This document shows, in pieces, positions 17,705 to 27,423 of a stretch of DNA of 64,000 nt. The position numbers were made by a program, and so were the translations under genes. The DNA is from Vibrio atypicus. GTDB taxonomy: Bacteria > Pseudomonadota > Gammaproteobacteria > Enterobacterales > Vibrionaceae. The stretch covers positions 124,001 through 188,000 of the forward strand of contig NZ_BLID01000003.1 of NCBI RefSeq assembly GCF_009811315.1, written 5' to 3'. A model generated the notes under the pieces. That model was not told the DNA's origin and ran no database searches. It worked only from the letters and a program-made list of their open reading frames with translations. Numbering within the stretch: position 1 is the first letter of the stretch; the number at the start of each line of letters is the position of its first letter.

Positions 17705-18349
17705 ATGAACAAAACGTGGAAGCTTATAATTCCTGTTGTGCTTAGTGGTGGTTTGATGGCGTGTTCGACAACAGGGCAAACTCCTGTTGAATCAGATCAG
17801 AAGACAAACGTTGAGGTGCCTAAAGTAGAGCAGCCTCAAACAGAAGAGAAAGAAAACGCAAAAGAAACAAAACCTGCAGAAAAACCAAGTCAACCAGAAG
17901 TCGTATTGAAGGCTAAGAAAACATCTGACGGCAAGCTAATACTTGGTGAGAAAGAATGGGTTTACGTTCCAGGATTGGAACAGAATTTTAAAGCTCGTGT
18001 GGATACTGGGGCGACAACTTCATCAATCAGTGCCGTTGATATCGAGCCTTTTGAACGCGATGGCAAAGATTGGGTCAAATTTAAGATTGAACACGATGGC
18101 GTGAAGAGCAATGAAATCGCTCTGCCTGTTCAGCGTTGGGTTAAGATTCGCCAATCAAGTGCGGATGGCACTCAAAAACGAGCAGTAGTGGATGCTTGGA
18201 TTCAAATTGGTGATTTGAAAGAAAAAACAGAATTTACCCTAGCAGATCGCACTCATTTAACATTCCCACTTCTTTTAGGCCGTAGTTTCTTTAAAGATGT
18301 TGCGGTAGTGGATGTTAGCCAGGTATACATTCAAGACAAACACAAATAA
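17705..18349 (+). CDS. Retropepsin-like lipoprotein (DUF785 / 'ATP-dependent Zn protease' family)
   Basis: 214-residue lipoprotein: lipobox GLMAC with Cys20, then a charged Pro/Glu/Lys-rich linker (21-70), then the pfam05618-type domain. The motif RVDTGATTSSI (Asp100-Thr-Gly-Ala) is that of a single-domain aspartic protease; the old 'ATP-dependent zinc protease' name has no support in this sequence. A second conserved stretch, PLLLGRSFF, is the hydrophobic-Gly motif of retropepsins. ATG 17705 has AGGTGG upstream. Substrate unknown. Confidence 0.8.
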   Translation: MNKTWKLIIPVVLSGGLMACSTTGQTPVESDQKTNVEVPKVEQPQTEEKENAKETKPAEKPSQPEVVLKAKKTSDGKLILGEKEWVYVPGLEQNFKARVDTGATTSSISAVDIEPFERDGKDWVKFKIEHDGVKSNEIALPVQRWVKIRQSSADGTQKRAVVDAWIQIGDLKEKTEFTLADRTHLTFPLLLGRSFFKDVAVVDVSQVYIQDKHK

Positions 18350-18370
18350 TCGTGTTCAGTTAACATAATC

Positions 18371-18402
18371 AACCGGTACCCGTTCAAGGTGCCGGTTTTT
18401 TT
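18371..18402 (+). terminator. Intrinsic terminator after the retropepsin-like gene
   Basis: AACCGGTACC (18371-18380) pairs with GGTGCCGGTT (18388-18397), then a T-run. The remaining spacer to 18548 shows nothing further that I can name. Confidence 0.85.
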
Positions 18403-18548
18403 GTGCTGCAAAACTACAAATGTGAATTACTTCATAAGCACAAACGCGTCCATTACGTTATTATCCACGCAAACGATTAAGTCGAACGCCAACACAATAA
18501 TGGCGAACCCCCAGTCAGCATCAAAAGTACGGAATTAAGGAGCAAGGC

Positions 18549-18941
18549 ATGAAACACTTATCTATGGCGGTCGTAGTCAAGGATGGAAAGGTGTTGGTTC
18601 AAGAGCGTTATAGAGCGTCGAAAGGCATGGTTGTGGAATTTCCTGGTGGGCAGGTGAATCACAATGAAACGGGCACAGATGCTGCGGTTAGAGAGCTGTA
18701 TGAGGAAACTAGGTTACAGGGCTTAAAACACGTTGCCACGTTTTCAGATGTGAATGAATATGGCGGACGCATCTATTACGCAGTGTTGGAAGCTGATGAG
18801 CAAGTTCAACCTAAAGCGGTTGGAGAAGATCGTCGTCAGACGTTTAAATGGTTAAATCTAAATGAGTTGCCCTTAACGGACTTCTACTCTGCGGATATTC
18901 AGTTTATCAATAAACAGTTGCCAGAGTTTTGCACAGCTTAA
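18549..18941 (+). CDS. Nudix hydrolase
   Basis: 130-residue pyrophosphohydrolase with a complete Nudix box: Gly34, Glu40, Arg48-Glu49, Glu52-Glu53 (GGQVNHNETG...RELYEE). Substrate not predictable; family members clean nucleotides or capped RNAs. ATG has AAGGAG upstream with normal spacing. It stands alone and converges on the RbgA-like GTPase gene. Confidence 0.9.
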   Translation: MKHLSMAVVVKDGKVLVQERYRASKGMVVEFPGGQVNHNETGTDAAVRELYEETRLQGLKHVATFSDVNEYGGRIYYAVLEADEQVQPKAVGEDRRQTFKWLNLNELPLTDFYSADIQFINKQLPEFCTA

Positions 18942-18961
18942 ATACTGATCGTTGAGTAAAT

Positions 18962-18985
18962 AAAAAGGGCGGATAATCCGCCCTT
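18962..18985 (-). terminator. Intrinsic terminator for the rbgA-like gene
   Basis: AAGGGCGGA (18965-18973) / TCCGCCCTT (18977-18985), three-base loop. The A-run at 18962-18966 reads as the T-tract on the minus strand; the plus-strand tail is weaker. Confidence 0.75.
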
Positions 18986-19008
18986 AGTCAATTTAGTACG
19001 TCTTATTA

Positions 19009-19944
19009 TTAGCGTTTGTTTTTCAAGTAACGCTTGCGGCGCTCTTCTTTCTTCTTCGCTTTTTCTTCTGCTTTACGCGTAGCTTCAATTTCTACTTCGA
19101 TCAATTCTTGCGTGATCATTTCAGGAAGCTCTAGTGTTACTTGTCCAAGTGTACCACTACGAAGTTCATGGAGTAGAATCTCAGAACACTTGTGTAAATC
19201 GACACGCCCACCAGCACGAAGCGCGCCACGTTTACGACCAATTTCTTCCATTACCTCAATATCACTTTCAGGCAATTCATCGATCTGGTAGCGCTCTTTT
19301 AAACGCTCAGGATACGCTTTCGCAAGGTACTCTACGGTGTAAAAAGCCACTTCGTCATATTCCATCGCCGTGTCTTTCACCGCGCCAGTTGCTGCCAGTC
19401 TGAAACCACTATGTGGATTCTCTACTTTTGGCCACAAAATCCCTGGAGTGTCGGAAAGGACAATACCATTTTGCAGGTTGATACGCTGTTGGCGACGTGT
19501 CACCGCAGGTTGGTTACCCGTTACGGCTATGGTTCGGCCCGCCAATGCGTTGATGATGGTAGATTTGCCCACGTTTGGGATACCCATGATCATGGTGCGA
19601 ATGTTTTTACCGATCTCTTCTCGGTGTGGAGCAAGTTTGCGTACTAGCTCCATGATTTTTTGAACTTCTTGTTGTTGAGAAGTTGTAATAGCGATCGCTT
19701 TTACGTTGTGTTCTTTTTCAAAATGGTCAATCCAAAGTTGAGTAAGCTCTGGATCGGCAAGATCTCGTTTATTCAGCACTTTTACGACAGGCTTATCTCC
19801 CTTGAGCTCGGCGATCATAGGATTTTCGCTGCTGAAAGGGATACGAGCGTCAAGCACCTCAATAATGACATCAATTTGAGGAATCGCTTCGGCAATCTCT
19901 TTTTGAGCCTTGTGCATATGGCCTGGAAACCATTGGATAGACAT
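19009..19944 (-). CDS. Ribosome-biogenesis GTPase of the YlqF/RbgA group
   Basis: 311-residue circularly permuted GTPase: the G4 motif NKRD (LNKRDLADP) comes before G1 (GIPNVGKST) and G3 (DTPG), the hallmark of YlqF/YawG/RbgA proteins that act in late large-subunit assembly. The C-terminal ANTAR-like helical region (about 230-290) and a Lys/Arg/Glu-rich tail fit rRNA binding. In Bacillus RbgA helps mature the 50S subunit; the Vibrio role is inferred. Confidence 0.9.
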   Translation of the reverse strand: MSIQWFPGHMHKAQKEIAEAIPQIDVIIEVLDARIPFSSENPMIAELKGDKPVVKVLNKRDLADPELTQLWIDHFEKEHNVKAIAITTSQQQEVQKIMELVRKLAPHREEIGKNIRTMIMGIPNVGKSTIINALAGRTIAVTGNQPAVTRRQQRINLQNGIVLSDTPGILWPKVENPHSGFRLAATGAVKDTAMEYDEVAFYTVEYLAKAYPERLKERYQIDELPESDIEVMEEIGRKRGALRAGGRVDLHKCSEILLHELRSGTLGQVTLELPEMITQELIEVEIEATRKAEEKAKKKEERRKRYLKNKR

Positions 19945-20033
19945 AGAATAACCTTGGAATTCTTAATTTTCGTCAATTGTAAGGGTTATCCGCAGAGAGT
20001 AAAGCGCAAAAGGGTGTCTGAGTTGATCAAACC

Positions 20034-20054
20034 CCGGCCGTGAATGACGGCCGG
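20034..20054 (-). terminator. Terminator-like hairpin after the GGDEF-EAL gene
   Basis: CCGGCCGT (20034-20041) / ACGGCCGG (20047-20054), GC-rich, seven bases beyond the stop codon. The minus-strand tail is only GGGTTTG, so termination may be weak. Confidence 0.5.
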
Positions 20055-20060
20055 AGTTAT

Positions 20061-22538
20061 CTAGTAAGTTTCTTGTTCCAAGTTAGCATCGGTTTTCGCG
20101 ATGTATTCAAGCCAATCAGGGACGGGTAACGGTCTTGCAAAGTAATAGCCTTGCGCGCAGCGGCAGCCAATTTTACGAAGTGTATCAACGTGGGACTCTG
20201 TTTCGACCCCCTCGGCAATCACTGAAAGGTTGAGCACTTGTGCTAGTTTAAGAATCGCACTGGTGATCTCATAATCCAATTTTGAGGTGTTAACGTCTTG
20301 AATAAAGCTTCGATCAAGTTTAATGCAATCAGCGGAGAGATTTTTCAGCATTGCTAGCGAAGAGTATCCGGTACCAAAATCGTCGATGGCAATTTTGTAG
20401 CCCCGAGCTCGCAGCTTCTCAATCGTACGAGAACAGGTTTCGAAATCTCGCATCATGTCTCTTTCAGTAATCTCAAGGAGCAGTTGCTCTGGTTTACATT
20501 CCGTTTCATCCAAGATTTCTTGCAATTGTTCTGCAAGATCAGTCTTGTAAAACATGCGAGCAGAGAAATTGACAGAGATCATCAAGTTTTCAAGATTAAT
20601 GCCTGCATGTTTCCATTCGGTAACTAGATTGGCAACTTTTCTAAAGACCCACTTATCGATCTCGATGATAAGGTCGGTTTTTTCTGCAACTTCCAAAAAG
20701 TCGAAAGGAGGCAACAAACCCAATTTAGGGTGTTGCCAGCGAACTAACGCTTCAGCTCCAACAATGTTCTGGGTCTCTAAATTCACTTTGGGCTGGAAGT
20801 GGACGACTAACTCATTATTCTTAATCGCATTATGTAAGCCCATATTGATTTCGATAAGATCTGTCACTTCATGGGTCATCTTATCGGCATAGATACGATA
20901 CTGATCCCTGCCATTGCGTTTGGCATGGTACATGGCTGTGTCGGCATTTCGAACCAGTGTTTCACCATCTTCACCGTGAACCGGGAACTGACAGATACCA
21001 ATACTGGCAGAGACAAAAATCATACTATCTTCAATGTAATAGGGCATTCTCAACGCTTTGTTGATGCGCTCTGCAACCTTTTCACCTTCTTCAGCATTCA
21101 TGTCAGAAATGACAATCATGAATTCGTCGCCACCCATGCGAGCTACAAATCCGGAATCACCGATAAGCTTAGTTAGGATCTCTGAAATGCTGACCAATAA
21201 ATTATCTCCTGAAGCATGTCCAAGAGAATCATTGATGGTTTTAAACTCATCGATATCCAAATAGAGGAGAAGAAAAGGGCTGTGGTTAATTTGTGATAGC
21301 TCTATTTGTTGTTTCAGTTTTTTGGTGGCTAGTAGTCGATTCGCCAACGATGTTAATGGGTCATGATGAGCGAGAAAGTCGAAATTTTTCTTTTCTTCAT
21401 TCAGTTCCAAATAAGCTTCTGATAATCGCGATGCCATATTGTTGTAAGCATTCTCGATATGACTCCATTCATCGGTACGACCAAGATCAATGGGCGTTTT
21501 GATGCCGTTAGAGACTAAACGATCAAAACCGTCTTTTAAATCGTCTAGCGGTTTACGAATATGGAGGTTCACAACACGGTTAACCAAAAGAACAGAAAGT
21601 AGAATCGCGAACATACTAATAATTATCGCATTGAATCGTGATTGCCCGATTTCTTTTTCTAGTTGGTGGGTGAGTTCTATGGCCTGAGTTTGCACGCGAG
21701 TTTCGGTACTTTCTACCATTTGGAGCAATTCATTCTGGGCGTCAACTAGGGCAGCCATGACAATCCAGCGCTGTTCTAGGTTAGCGCGTATACGACGAAG
21801 AGCGGCGTTATATCGCTTTACGGTTTTTTGAATTTTTTTCTTCTGGGTGACAACTGATGGCGTGTCGATATCTACGTTTTCTAAATGAAGTAGGAAAATA
21901 TCGAGCTCTTTTTCGACTTCGATAAGCAGTACTTTTTCTGTTTCAGGTGTAATTCGGCTATGAATATCACCGATCATTTTCCCTGTAGAGAGAAAGGCTT
22001 CTCGCAACATGTTGACTAAATCGAGCTCGTTGTTGTAGTGCTGGATATTCTGATTGGATAAATCAGCAATTTTACTGTCTGCAATCACAAACTCGAGCTC
22101 ATCAATTTGGACCGCAAGTGTTGAATCGATCTTAGAAGTTTGTTTAAGAATTCGGTTGAGTGCTAACGAGCTACCAAGAAAGCGATGAAAATTATCAATG
22201 AAAGCGTCGATTTTGTTTGAGAATGTTTTATTGGTAGAGAGGTCTCGAAGTCGTTGGAGTTGTAAGTCAATATTAAATGCCTGTGCTGACAAGGTACTTT
22301 CACTGAATAGGAAGGTCTGTTCGAGTAACTTTACCTTTGATGTTAGGGCAAATACTCGTCGACTAATCTCGGAGTTAACAATCAACTCTGATACATGAGT
22401 GCTTGTTTCTGTTTTTAAGGTTGATTCAACGTAGTAGAGAGAGCGAATTACGATCAGCACGGCAACACTTACAATCAGCAATGAAACGAGGCTTGAAACG
22501 ATGAGTCGTTGGGTGATGTTGATGTTTTTTATGTTCAT
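20061..22538 (-). CDS. Bifunctional GGDEF-EAL c-di-GMP enzyme with periplasmic sensor region
   Basis: 825-residue inner-membrane protein. Helix 1 (about 12-36), a long, mostly helical periplasmic region (about 37-300), helix 2 (about 303-322), a HAMP-like linker, GGDEF domain with intact GGDEF (469-473), and EAL domain with intact EAL (596-598) plus EITERD, DDFGTG and KLDRSFI. Both synthesis and breakdown of c-di-GMP look possible. No RxxD inhibitory site precedes GGDEF. Its ATG overlaps the stop codon of the upstream binding-protein gene (ATGA), so the two are translationally coupled and the binding protein probably controls it. Confidence 0.93.
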   Translation of the reverse strand: MNIKNINITQRLIVSSLVSLLIVSVAVLIVIRSLYYVESTLKTETSTHVSELIVNSEISRRVFALTSKVKLLEQTFLFSESTLSAQAFNIDLQLQRLRDLSTNKTFSNKIDAFIDNFHRFLGSSLALNRILKQTSKIDSTLAVQIDELEFVIADSKIADLSNQNIQHYNNELDLVNMLREAFLSTGKMIGDIHSRITPETEKVLLIEVEKELDIFLLHLENVDIDTPSVVTQKKKIQKTVKRYNAALRRIRANLEQRWIVMAALVDAQNELLQMVESTETRVQTQAIELTHQLEKEIGQSRFNAIIISMFAILLSVLLVNRVVNLHIRKPLDDLKDGFDRLVSNGIKTPIDLGRTDEWSHIENAYNNMASRLSEAYLELNEEKKNFDFLAHHDPLTSLANRLLATKKLKQQIELSQINHSPFLLLYLDIDEFKTINDSLGHASGDNLLVSISEILTKLIGDSGFVARMGGDEFMIVISDMNAEEGEKVAERINKALRMPYYIEDSMIFVSASIGICQFPVHGEDGETLVRNADTAMYHAKRNGRDQYRIYADKMTHEVTDLIEINMGLHNAIKNNELVVHFQPKVNLETQNIVGAEALVRWQHPKLGLLPPFDFLEVAEKTDLIIEIDKWVFRKVANLVTEWKHAGINLENLMISVNFSARMFYKTDLAEQLQEILDETECKPEQLLLEITERDMMRDFETCSRTIEKLRARGYKIAIDDFGTGYSSLAMLKNLSADCIKLDRSFIQDVNTSKLDYEITSAILKLAQVLNLSVIAEGVETESHVDTLRKIGCRCAQGYYFARPLPVPDWLEYIAKTDANLEQETY

Positions 22539-23653
22539 TGCGGTTTCCAAATCTTTAAGTAAGCTTCGCGATAACCGTTTTCTGGGTCATAAATACCATG
22601 TCCTTTTTGACTTACTAGCTCCTCTACATTTTCTGGGGTAACCAAATGAACCGCCGCTGAATAGCCACTGGGCGATAAATCATTGAAAGAGCGGTTTAGT
22701 TCGTCGATGATTTGCCAGCCTTGTAGATACAATGGTTCGGGCACCGTAGCCAGTTGGAAATTGTCTGTGTTAATTCGTTTGTAAGCGGCTTTGCTTCCGT
22801 CCCCTGCAGAAATATTGAGAGGCACTTGATCATGTTGTTCAAGGTTAGATTCTAAAGATGGGATAGCATAATCAATATAAAGGTCATTGATCGCTAAGAT
22901 ATGCGTAATGTCCTGATTGTATTGTTCCCACAGTTTCTCTAATGTCTTAGGCATAAGCTCCGAGACTTTATCGAGTGGTAGATCGTTGACTTCAAGCAGT
23001 TGGCATTCTTGGCATTTTCTGATGGTCGCTGCCATCGCATCTGATTTGATCGTTGCTATCTTATAATTTGAATCTGTAAAGATTAGGGTCTTGGCCTTTC
23101 CTTTGGAACCTACTATCGCCAATAGGGCAGCAACTTCGGCTACGTCTAATGGGTCGGTTGTAATATTCATGAAAAGGCCTATCTCTTCATTTCCGCCTGC
23201 CATTTCTGTCGCGTGCCAACCAATGACGACAATCCCTAGTTTTTGAGCTAATTTCAGGACGTCTTTGTGGCGCTCGGCATCGATTCCACCTAGCACAATA
23301 GCATCGGGCCCAAAACCTATTGCTTTCCGAATCGCAGCCCCTTGACGAGTTTCCGAGCCTAATCCGTCGATAAAGCGTAAATGCCAATCAAGATGCGATA
23401 TTGCTTCGGACATTCCTTTGCCCACTCCATATACGCCACCATTTCGTAAGTCAGAGGCCACAAAGATAATACTTTTATTGTAAACGGCTGACGGTCCATT
23501 AGTTGGTCCATCCCATGCGGTGTTTCCAGAGATTGCTCTCGCTACTTTTACTTTTGCGTACTCATAGAAAGAACTGCCTTCGTTAGTAGCAAAGGAGTAG
23601 GGGCTATTAAGAACAACAAGCAACACAGCAAAGCGTGTCCATAAAATCATCAT
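22535..23653 (-). CDS. Periplasmic binding protein coupled to the GGDEF-EAL enzyme
   Basis: 372-residue exported protein (signal peptide about 1-22) of the sugar/LacI-like type I binding-protein fold: IIFVASDLRNGGVYGVG at the first beta strand, later IGFGPDAIVLGGID, KTLIFTD, HILAINDLYIDYAIPSL and NISAGDGS. It resembles TorT/LuxP-type sensory binding proteins more than ABC transport partners, and no ABC genes are near. Coupling to the GGDEF-EAL gene by a four-base overlap suggests ligand sensing for c-di-GMP control. Ligand unknown. It is divergent from the LuxP-like gene across fewer than 90 bases. Confidence 0.85.
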   Translation of the reverse strand: MMILWTRFAVLLVVLNSPYSFATNEGSSFYEYAKVKVARAISGNTAWDGPTNGPSAVYNKSIIFVASDLRNGGVYGVGKGMSEAISHLDWHLRFIDGLGSETRQGAAIRKAIGFGPDAIVLGGIDAERHKDVLKLAQKLGIVVIGWHATEMAGGNEEIGLFMNITTDPLDVAEVAALLAIVGSKGKAKTLIFTDSNYKIATIKSDAMAATIRKCQECQLLEVNDLPLDKVSELMPKTLEKLWEQYNQDITHILAINDLYIDYAIPSLESNLEQHDQVPLNISAGDGSKAAYKRINTDNFQLATVPEPLYLQGWQIIDELNRSFNDLSPSGYSAAVHLVTPENVEELVSQKGHGIYDPENGYREAYLKIWKPQ

Positions 23654-23741
23654 AAATTTATAGTTTCTAATTTAGCTTTATAATTTATCGCCTATATATT
23701 TATAATAATGTTATTACACAATCAAACAATTGGTAACATTT

Positions 23742-24839
23742 ATGACTTGTTTCGTAGATAAAATGATAATCGTCGCTGTTTCAATAGTTCTTTCGTTTAG
23801 CTTTTCCTCTGTACAGGCACATGAAGCCGACATTGATGACGAGGCTCATCTATCAAGTCATTTTCAGTTTGCTGTTAGCAATGAACCGGTTGCTGTTGAA
23901 AATGGTGTTGTAAAGGAACCGATCCGTATCGCTATTATTTACCCTAGTGCGGATATTTCTGATTTCTGGGTACGAAACTACACCGCATTGATCAAGCGTT
24001 TGTCTGCGTTAAGTGTGCCTTATGAAGTGACAGAATACTCTTCTAAACAAATCGAACACTCACTTCAGACGCAATACACAGAGAAAGTGCTAAACGCAGT
24101 AAAGCCTTATGATTTCGTCATTTTTGGCCCCTCAGAATTGGATCTGCAAGCCAATAATATCCAAAAGCTATCAGCTTCAAAGCAGTTCAAAACTTTCATT
24201 TGGGCTTTCCATACACCCAATGATAGTTGGAGCTCGCAGCCTGATGCCTGGTTTGATTTTTCTAGTAGTATGGGGGCTGAAGTCCTTTGTGATCATGTAG
24301 TTAAACATTTAGGGAAAGATATCGAATTTGCCGCAAATCGAGGTATTCCTGGAATTACAGATACTCAGCGTTCTCAAGGCTTTATGGATTGTGTTGAAGA
24401 GCGTGGGGATTGGTTAACAGTCTATGAACACTTTGGTCAATATCAAAAATTAGGCGGCGCAGACGGAGTTAGGCTTATTTTAGATAATTTCCCTGAAGTC
24501 ACTATGATTCACAATGCGAATACGGCTATGACGATGGGTGCGGTGGATGCACTACGTGAGGCGGGTAAGCTTGACCCTATTTATGTTACTGGATGGGGTG
24601 GAACAGCGAAAGAGATTGAGAAGATCCGAGAAGGGGAGCTAGACGCAACACCTATGCGTATGAGTGATGATCTTGGTGTAGCGACAGCAGAAGCGATTAA
24701 GTTCCATCTAGAAGGGCGAGCCGACGAAGTTCCGTTAATCTATCTAGGGCGAATTACTGTCGCTCACAATGAGATGAGCGATGCGGAAATCGATGACTTA
24801 ACTCGTGAAGCTTTTCGCTATTCGGGAGTTAATGAATAA
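23742..24839 (+). CDS. LuxP-like periplasmic binding protein
   Basis: 365-residue exported protein (hydrophobic segment ending SSVQA near 26). It is strongly reminiscent of the AI-2 receptor LuxP: YPSADISDFWVRN against LuxP YPGQQVSDYWVRN, TGWGGTAKE, ATPMRMSDDLGVATAEAIK and REAFRYS at the C-terminus. By my alignment Ser73, Trp76, Thr261, Trp285 and Arg306 match AI-2 contact residues, but the LuxP Gln77, Asn159 and Asp267 positions are Asp71, Ala155 and Ala262. So it is probably a paralogue with another ligand. Starts at 23742 or 23763 are possible. A chemoreceptor gene follows, not luxQ. Confidence 0.85.
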   Translation: MTCFVDKMIIVAVSIVLSFSFSSVQAHEADIDDEAHLSSHFQFAVSNEPVAVENGVVKEPIRIAIIYPSADISDFWVRNYTALIKRLSALSVPYEVTEYSSKQIEHSLQTQYTEKVLNAVKPYDFVIFGPSELDLQANNIQKLSASKQFKTFIWAFHTPNDSWSSQPDAWFDFSSSMGAEVLCDHVVKHLGKDIEFAANRGIPGITDTQRSQGFMDCVEERGDWLTVYEHFGQYQKLGGADGVRLILDNFPEVTMIHNANTAMTMGAVDALREAGKLDPIYVTGWGGTAKEIEKIREGELDATPMRMSDDLGVATAEAIKFHLEGRADEVPLIYLGRITVAHNEMSDAEIDDLTREAFRYSGVNE

Positions 24840-24975
24840 GAATTGGTTTTGACACAAAAATGTGTAAGCTTGTGAATCGCAACCTTTATTTACAAAATGT
24901 GATGTTCATATTTTGTCATGATTTCTAATATTGTATATATTGGCGCGCATTAATACTACAACAAAAGTTTATTTA

Positions 24976-26538
24976 ATGAACGTCAGCCAACACTTATCTC
25001 AACGTGAAACCCTGCTCGCTGAAAACGAGCAACTAGTCTCAACTACGGATTTAAAAGGTGTCATTACATACAGTAATGATGCCTTTTGTCGTATCGCAGA
25101 ATTTACCCAACAAGAACTCCTTGGACAAAACCACAACCTTGTACGCCATGATGATATGCCGAAAGCGGCTTTTGCTGACATGTGGGTTAACTTAAAACAA
25201 GGTAAAGCATGGCGCGGAGTGGTGAAAAACAGAACTAAATCGGGTGGATACTACTGGGTGGATGCCTACGTTACTCCGATATTTGAAAACGGGGTCGTTT
25301 CTGGCTATCAATCAGTAAGGGTTAAGCCCAAACGTGAGTGGGTTGAAATTGCATCTAAAGCATATAAGAGTCTACTACAAGCTGAGAAAGGCGGTAGAAG
25401 TTGGTCTTTACAGCTGAGTGATACTGTTCGGTATGCGGTCTTGCTTGGTTCTTTAGTTGCCCCTTTGGCTAGTCAGCTATTTGAAGTTAATCAAACCATA
25501 CAAATAGCATCGAGCTTATTGCCAATATCAACGTTGCTACTGCTGTTTAGACAAGAGTTGATAAATACCCCTCTTCAGTTGAAAAAGCTACAGACTCAAT
25601 TCGATAGCGTTAGTCGTTTAGTTTACTCAGGTAAAAGCCAGTTTTCTGTCGCTGATTTTCACATAAAGCTCCTTAAGGCAAGGATAAGAACTGTACTGGG
25701 TCGTATGACAGATTCTGCAAAACCGTTGCAATCTTTATCTGATAGCCTTAACACAACAGCCGTCGAGGTAAGCCAAGCACTTGATCAACAAACTGCTGAT
25801 ATAAGACAAGTTCGCCAAGCGACCGAAGAAGTCGAAATGGCAGCGAATGAAGTCTCTTCGAATACACATGAAGCGCACCAACTCATTGATGTGACTTTAT
25901 CAACATGTTTGCAAGCTAAAGAGAGCATTCACCAAACTCAACAAAACTTGAGTACATTGAATATTCAAGCGGAAAAAGCGACCAACACAACCTACGAGCT
26001 GAATGAGCAAGCTGAAAAAGTCAGCAATATGATGGAGGAGATTGGTGGTATAGCTGATCAAACTAACTTGCTTGCGCTTAATGCAGCGATTGAAGCGGCT
26101 CGGGCGGGAGAACAAGGCAGAGGTTTTGCTGTTGTTGCAGACGAAGTTCGAGCGTTGTCGGGAAGAACGTCCAAAGCAACACTACAGATCAAAGAGAGTA
26201 TTGATGTCATGATGAGTACAATTGGTGCGTGGCAGCATGACATCATTGCAAATAAAGAACAAACCAACCAATGTGATTTAGCCGCTCAGGAAAGTGCAAA
26301 GCGTTTGATTGAAATGGAATCTGTTATGCAATCCATGAGTCAGCTGATGCAATCTGTCGAAAACTCAGTCGATGTTCAGCGTAACCTTTCGAGTGACGTA
26401 AATGCTCACATCCAGTCCATTGCGTCAACTGCGGAGCAAAATCTCTCAGCAACATACTCGGTATCAGAACATTCGAAAGCACTGAATGAACAGGTCAATG
26501 AGTTTTACTTGTTAGCAAAACGTTTTGAAGAGAAGTAA
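24976..26538 (+). CDS. PAS-containing chemoreceptor (Aer-like)
   Basis: 520-residue methyl-accepting chemotaxis protein. N-terminal PAS domain (about 15-115; [29 protein letters not shown]), one hydrophobic hairpin around 150-185, then a cytoplasmic coiled-coil with the signalling tip [34 protein letters not shown] (split here: [30 protein letters not shown]; about 355-405). No sizeable periplasmic domain, so direct binding to the LuxP-like protein is uncertain. ATG 24976 chosen because the preceding 15 codons (from 24931) look non-coding. Probably senses redox or a PAS ligand, as Aer does. Confidence 0.9.
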   Translation: MNVSQHLSQRETLLAENEQLVSTTDLKGVITYSNDAFCRIAEFTQQELLGQNHNLVRHDDMPKAAFADMWVNLKQGKAWRGVVKNRTKSGGYYWVDAYVTPIFENGVVSGYQSVRVKPKREWVEIASKAYKSLLQAEKGGRSWSLQLSDTVRYAVLLGSLVAPLASQLFEVNQTIQIASSLLPISTLLLLFRQELINTPLQLKKLQTQFDSVSRLVYSGKSQFSVADFHIKLLKARIRTVLGRMTDSAKPLQSLSDSLNTTAVEVSQALDQQTADIRQVRQATEEVEMAANEVSSNTHEAHQLIDVTLSTCLQAKESIHQTQQNLSTLNIQAEKATNTTYELNEQAEKVSNMMEEIGGIADQTNLLALNAAIEAARAGEQGRGFAVVADEVRALSGRTSKATLQIKESIDVMMSTIGAWQHDIIANKEQTNQCDLAAQESAKRLIEMESVMQSMSQLMQSVENSVDVQRNLSSDVNAHIQSIASTAEQNLSATYSVSEHSKALNEQVNEFYLLAKRFEEK

Positions 26539-26595
26539 CATGCTTATACTATTTATATAGGAATGAATAGTTTAACTAACGTTTGGTAAAGAGTG

Positions 26596-27423
26596 ATGAT
26601 GAACGATTTAAATGCTCTACATGTGTTTCTTGTATTAATGCAGACACGCAATACTCAGCGAGCAGCAGTAAAGCTAGGTCGTTCACAGTCTTATGTGTCT
26701 AAGGTTTTGGCTCAGCTTCGAGAGGATCTGAAAGACCCTCTGTTTATTCGAGACGCGACAGGTTTAGTTGCTACCGATTATGCGAGTGCAATTGAGCCCA
26801 AAGTCAGAGCGGCCCTTGAACAGCTCGAACTAGCGCTTGAACCAGATGTTTTTGACCCTAGCTCTCTTTCTCGAGTTACGTTACACATAGTCGAGCCGTA
26901 TTTAGTGGAGATTGGAAAGGATCTGATCAAAGCGATTCGTTCACAAACTGATGCAGTCATTGAGTTACGCCAGTGGAGTGAGCATAGTGAGCGATTGATA
27001 TTGGAAGAGCAGGTAGATCTTGGCTTACATACTTTGAGTGATAAGCCTCAAAGCTTTTATCAGAAGAAAATTCACTCTGGAGCTGGTGTCTTTGAGGGCA
27101 ATCTGGGTGGTGAATACGTTAAGTTCATTATTTCAGGCATTAATGAGCATCAAGACCATTTCAAAGCACTCGACCCAAATTTAGAAGCCGGAATCATAGT
27201 TGATAGTGTCCATCTTATTAATCAGTTGATGGACGACTGTTTTACGTTACGTTATGAACCCTATTACGATGACGAGAAGCTTTATCCATTGAATTTAGAT
27301 ATGGCGTTAATTTGTAAAGCGTCACTGCGTTCTGCCGCTAAGCAGCAATGGTTGATGGATCTGATTGTTCCCATCGTCGATGATCATATTCAGTCTCGCA
27401 AAGAGGCAAAAAAAGCGCCATAG
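26596..27423 (+). CDS. LysR-family transcriptional regulator
   Basis: About 275-residue regulator with an N-terminal winged helix (MNDLNALHVFLVLMQTRNTQ; RSQSYVSKVLAQLREDLKDPLFIR) and an effector domain that appears somewhat divergent. ATG codons at 26596 and 26599 share the AAAGAG site. It converges on the HlyD/membrane-protein operon, sharing a terminator whose loop contains its own stop codon. Its target is unknown. Confidence 0.85.
   Translation: MMNDLNALHVFLVLMQTRNTQRAAVKLGRSQSYVSKVLAQLREDLKDPLFIRDATGLVATDYASAIEPKVRAALEQLELALEPDVFDPSSLSRVTLHIVEPYLVEIGKDLIKAIRSQTDAVIELRQWSEHSERLILEEQVDLGLHTLSDKPQSFYQKKIHSGAGVFEGNLGGEYVKFIISGINEHQDHFKALDPNLEAGIIVDSVHLINQLMDDCFTLRYEPYYDDEKLYPLNLDMALICKASLRSAAKQQWLMDLIVPIVDDHIQSRKEAKKAP

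Noticed and set aside
19660..20043. 127-codon open frame opposite the start of the RbgA-like gene.
   Set aside because: Antisense to a conserved GTPase and without a ribosome-binding site.
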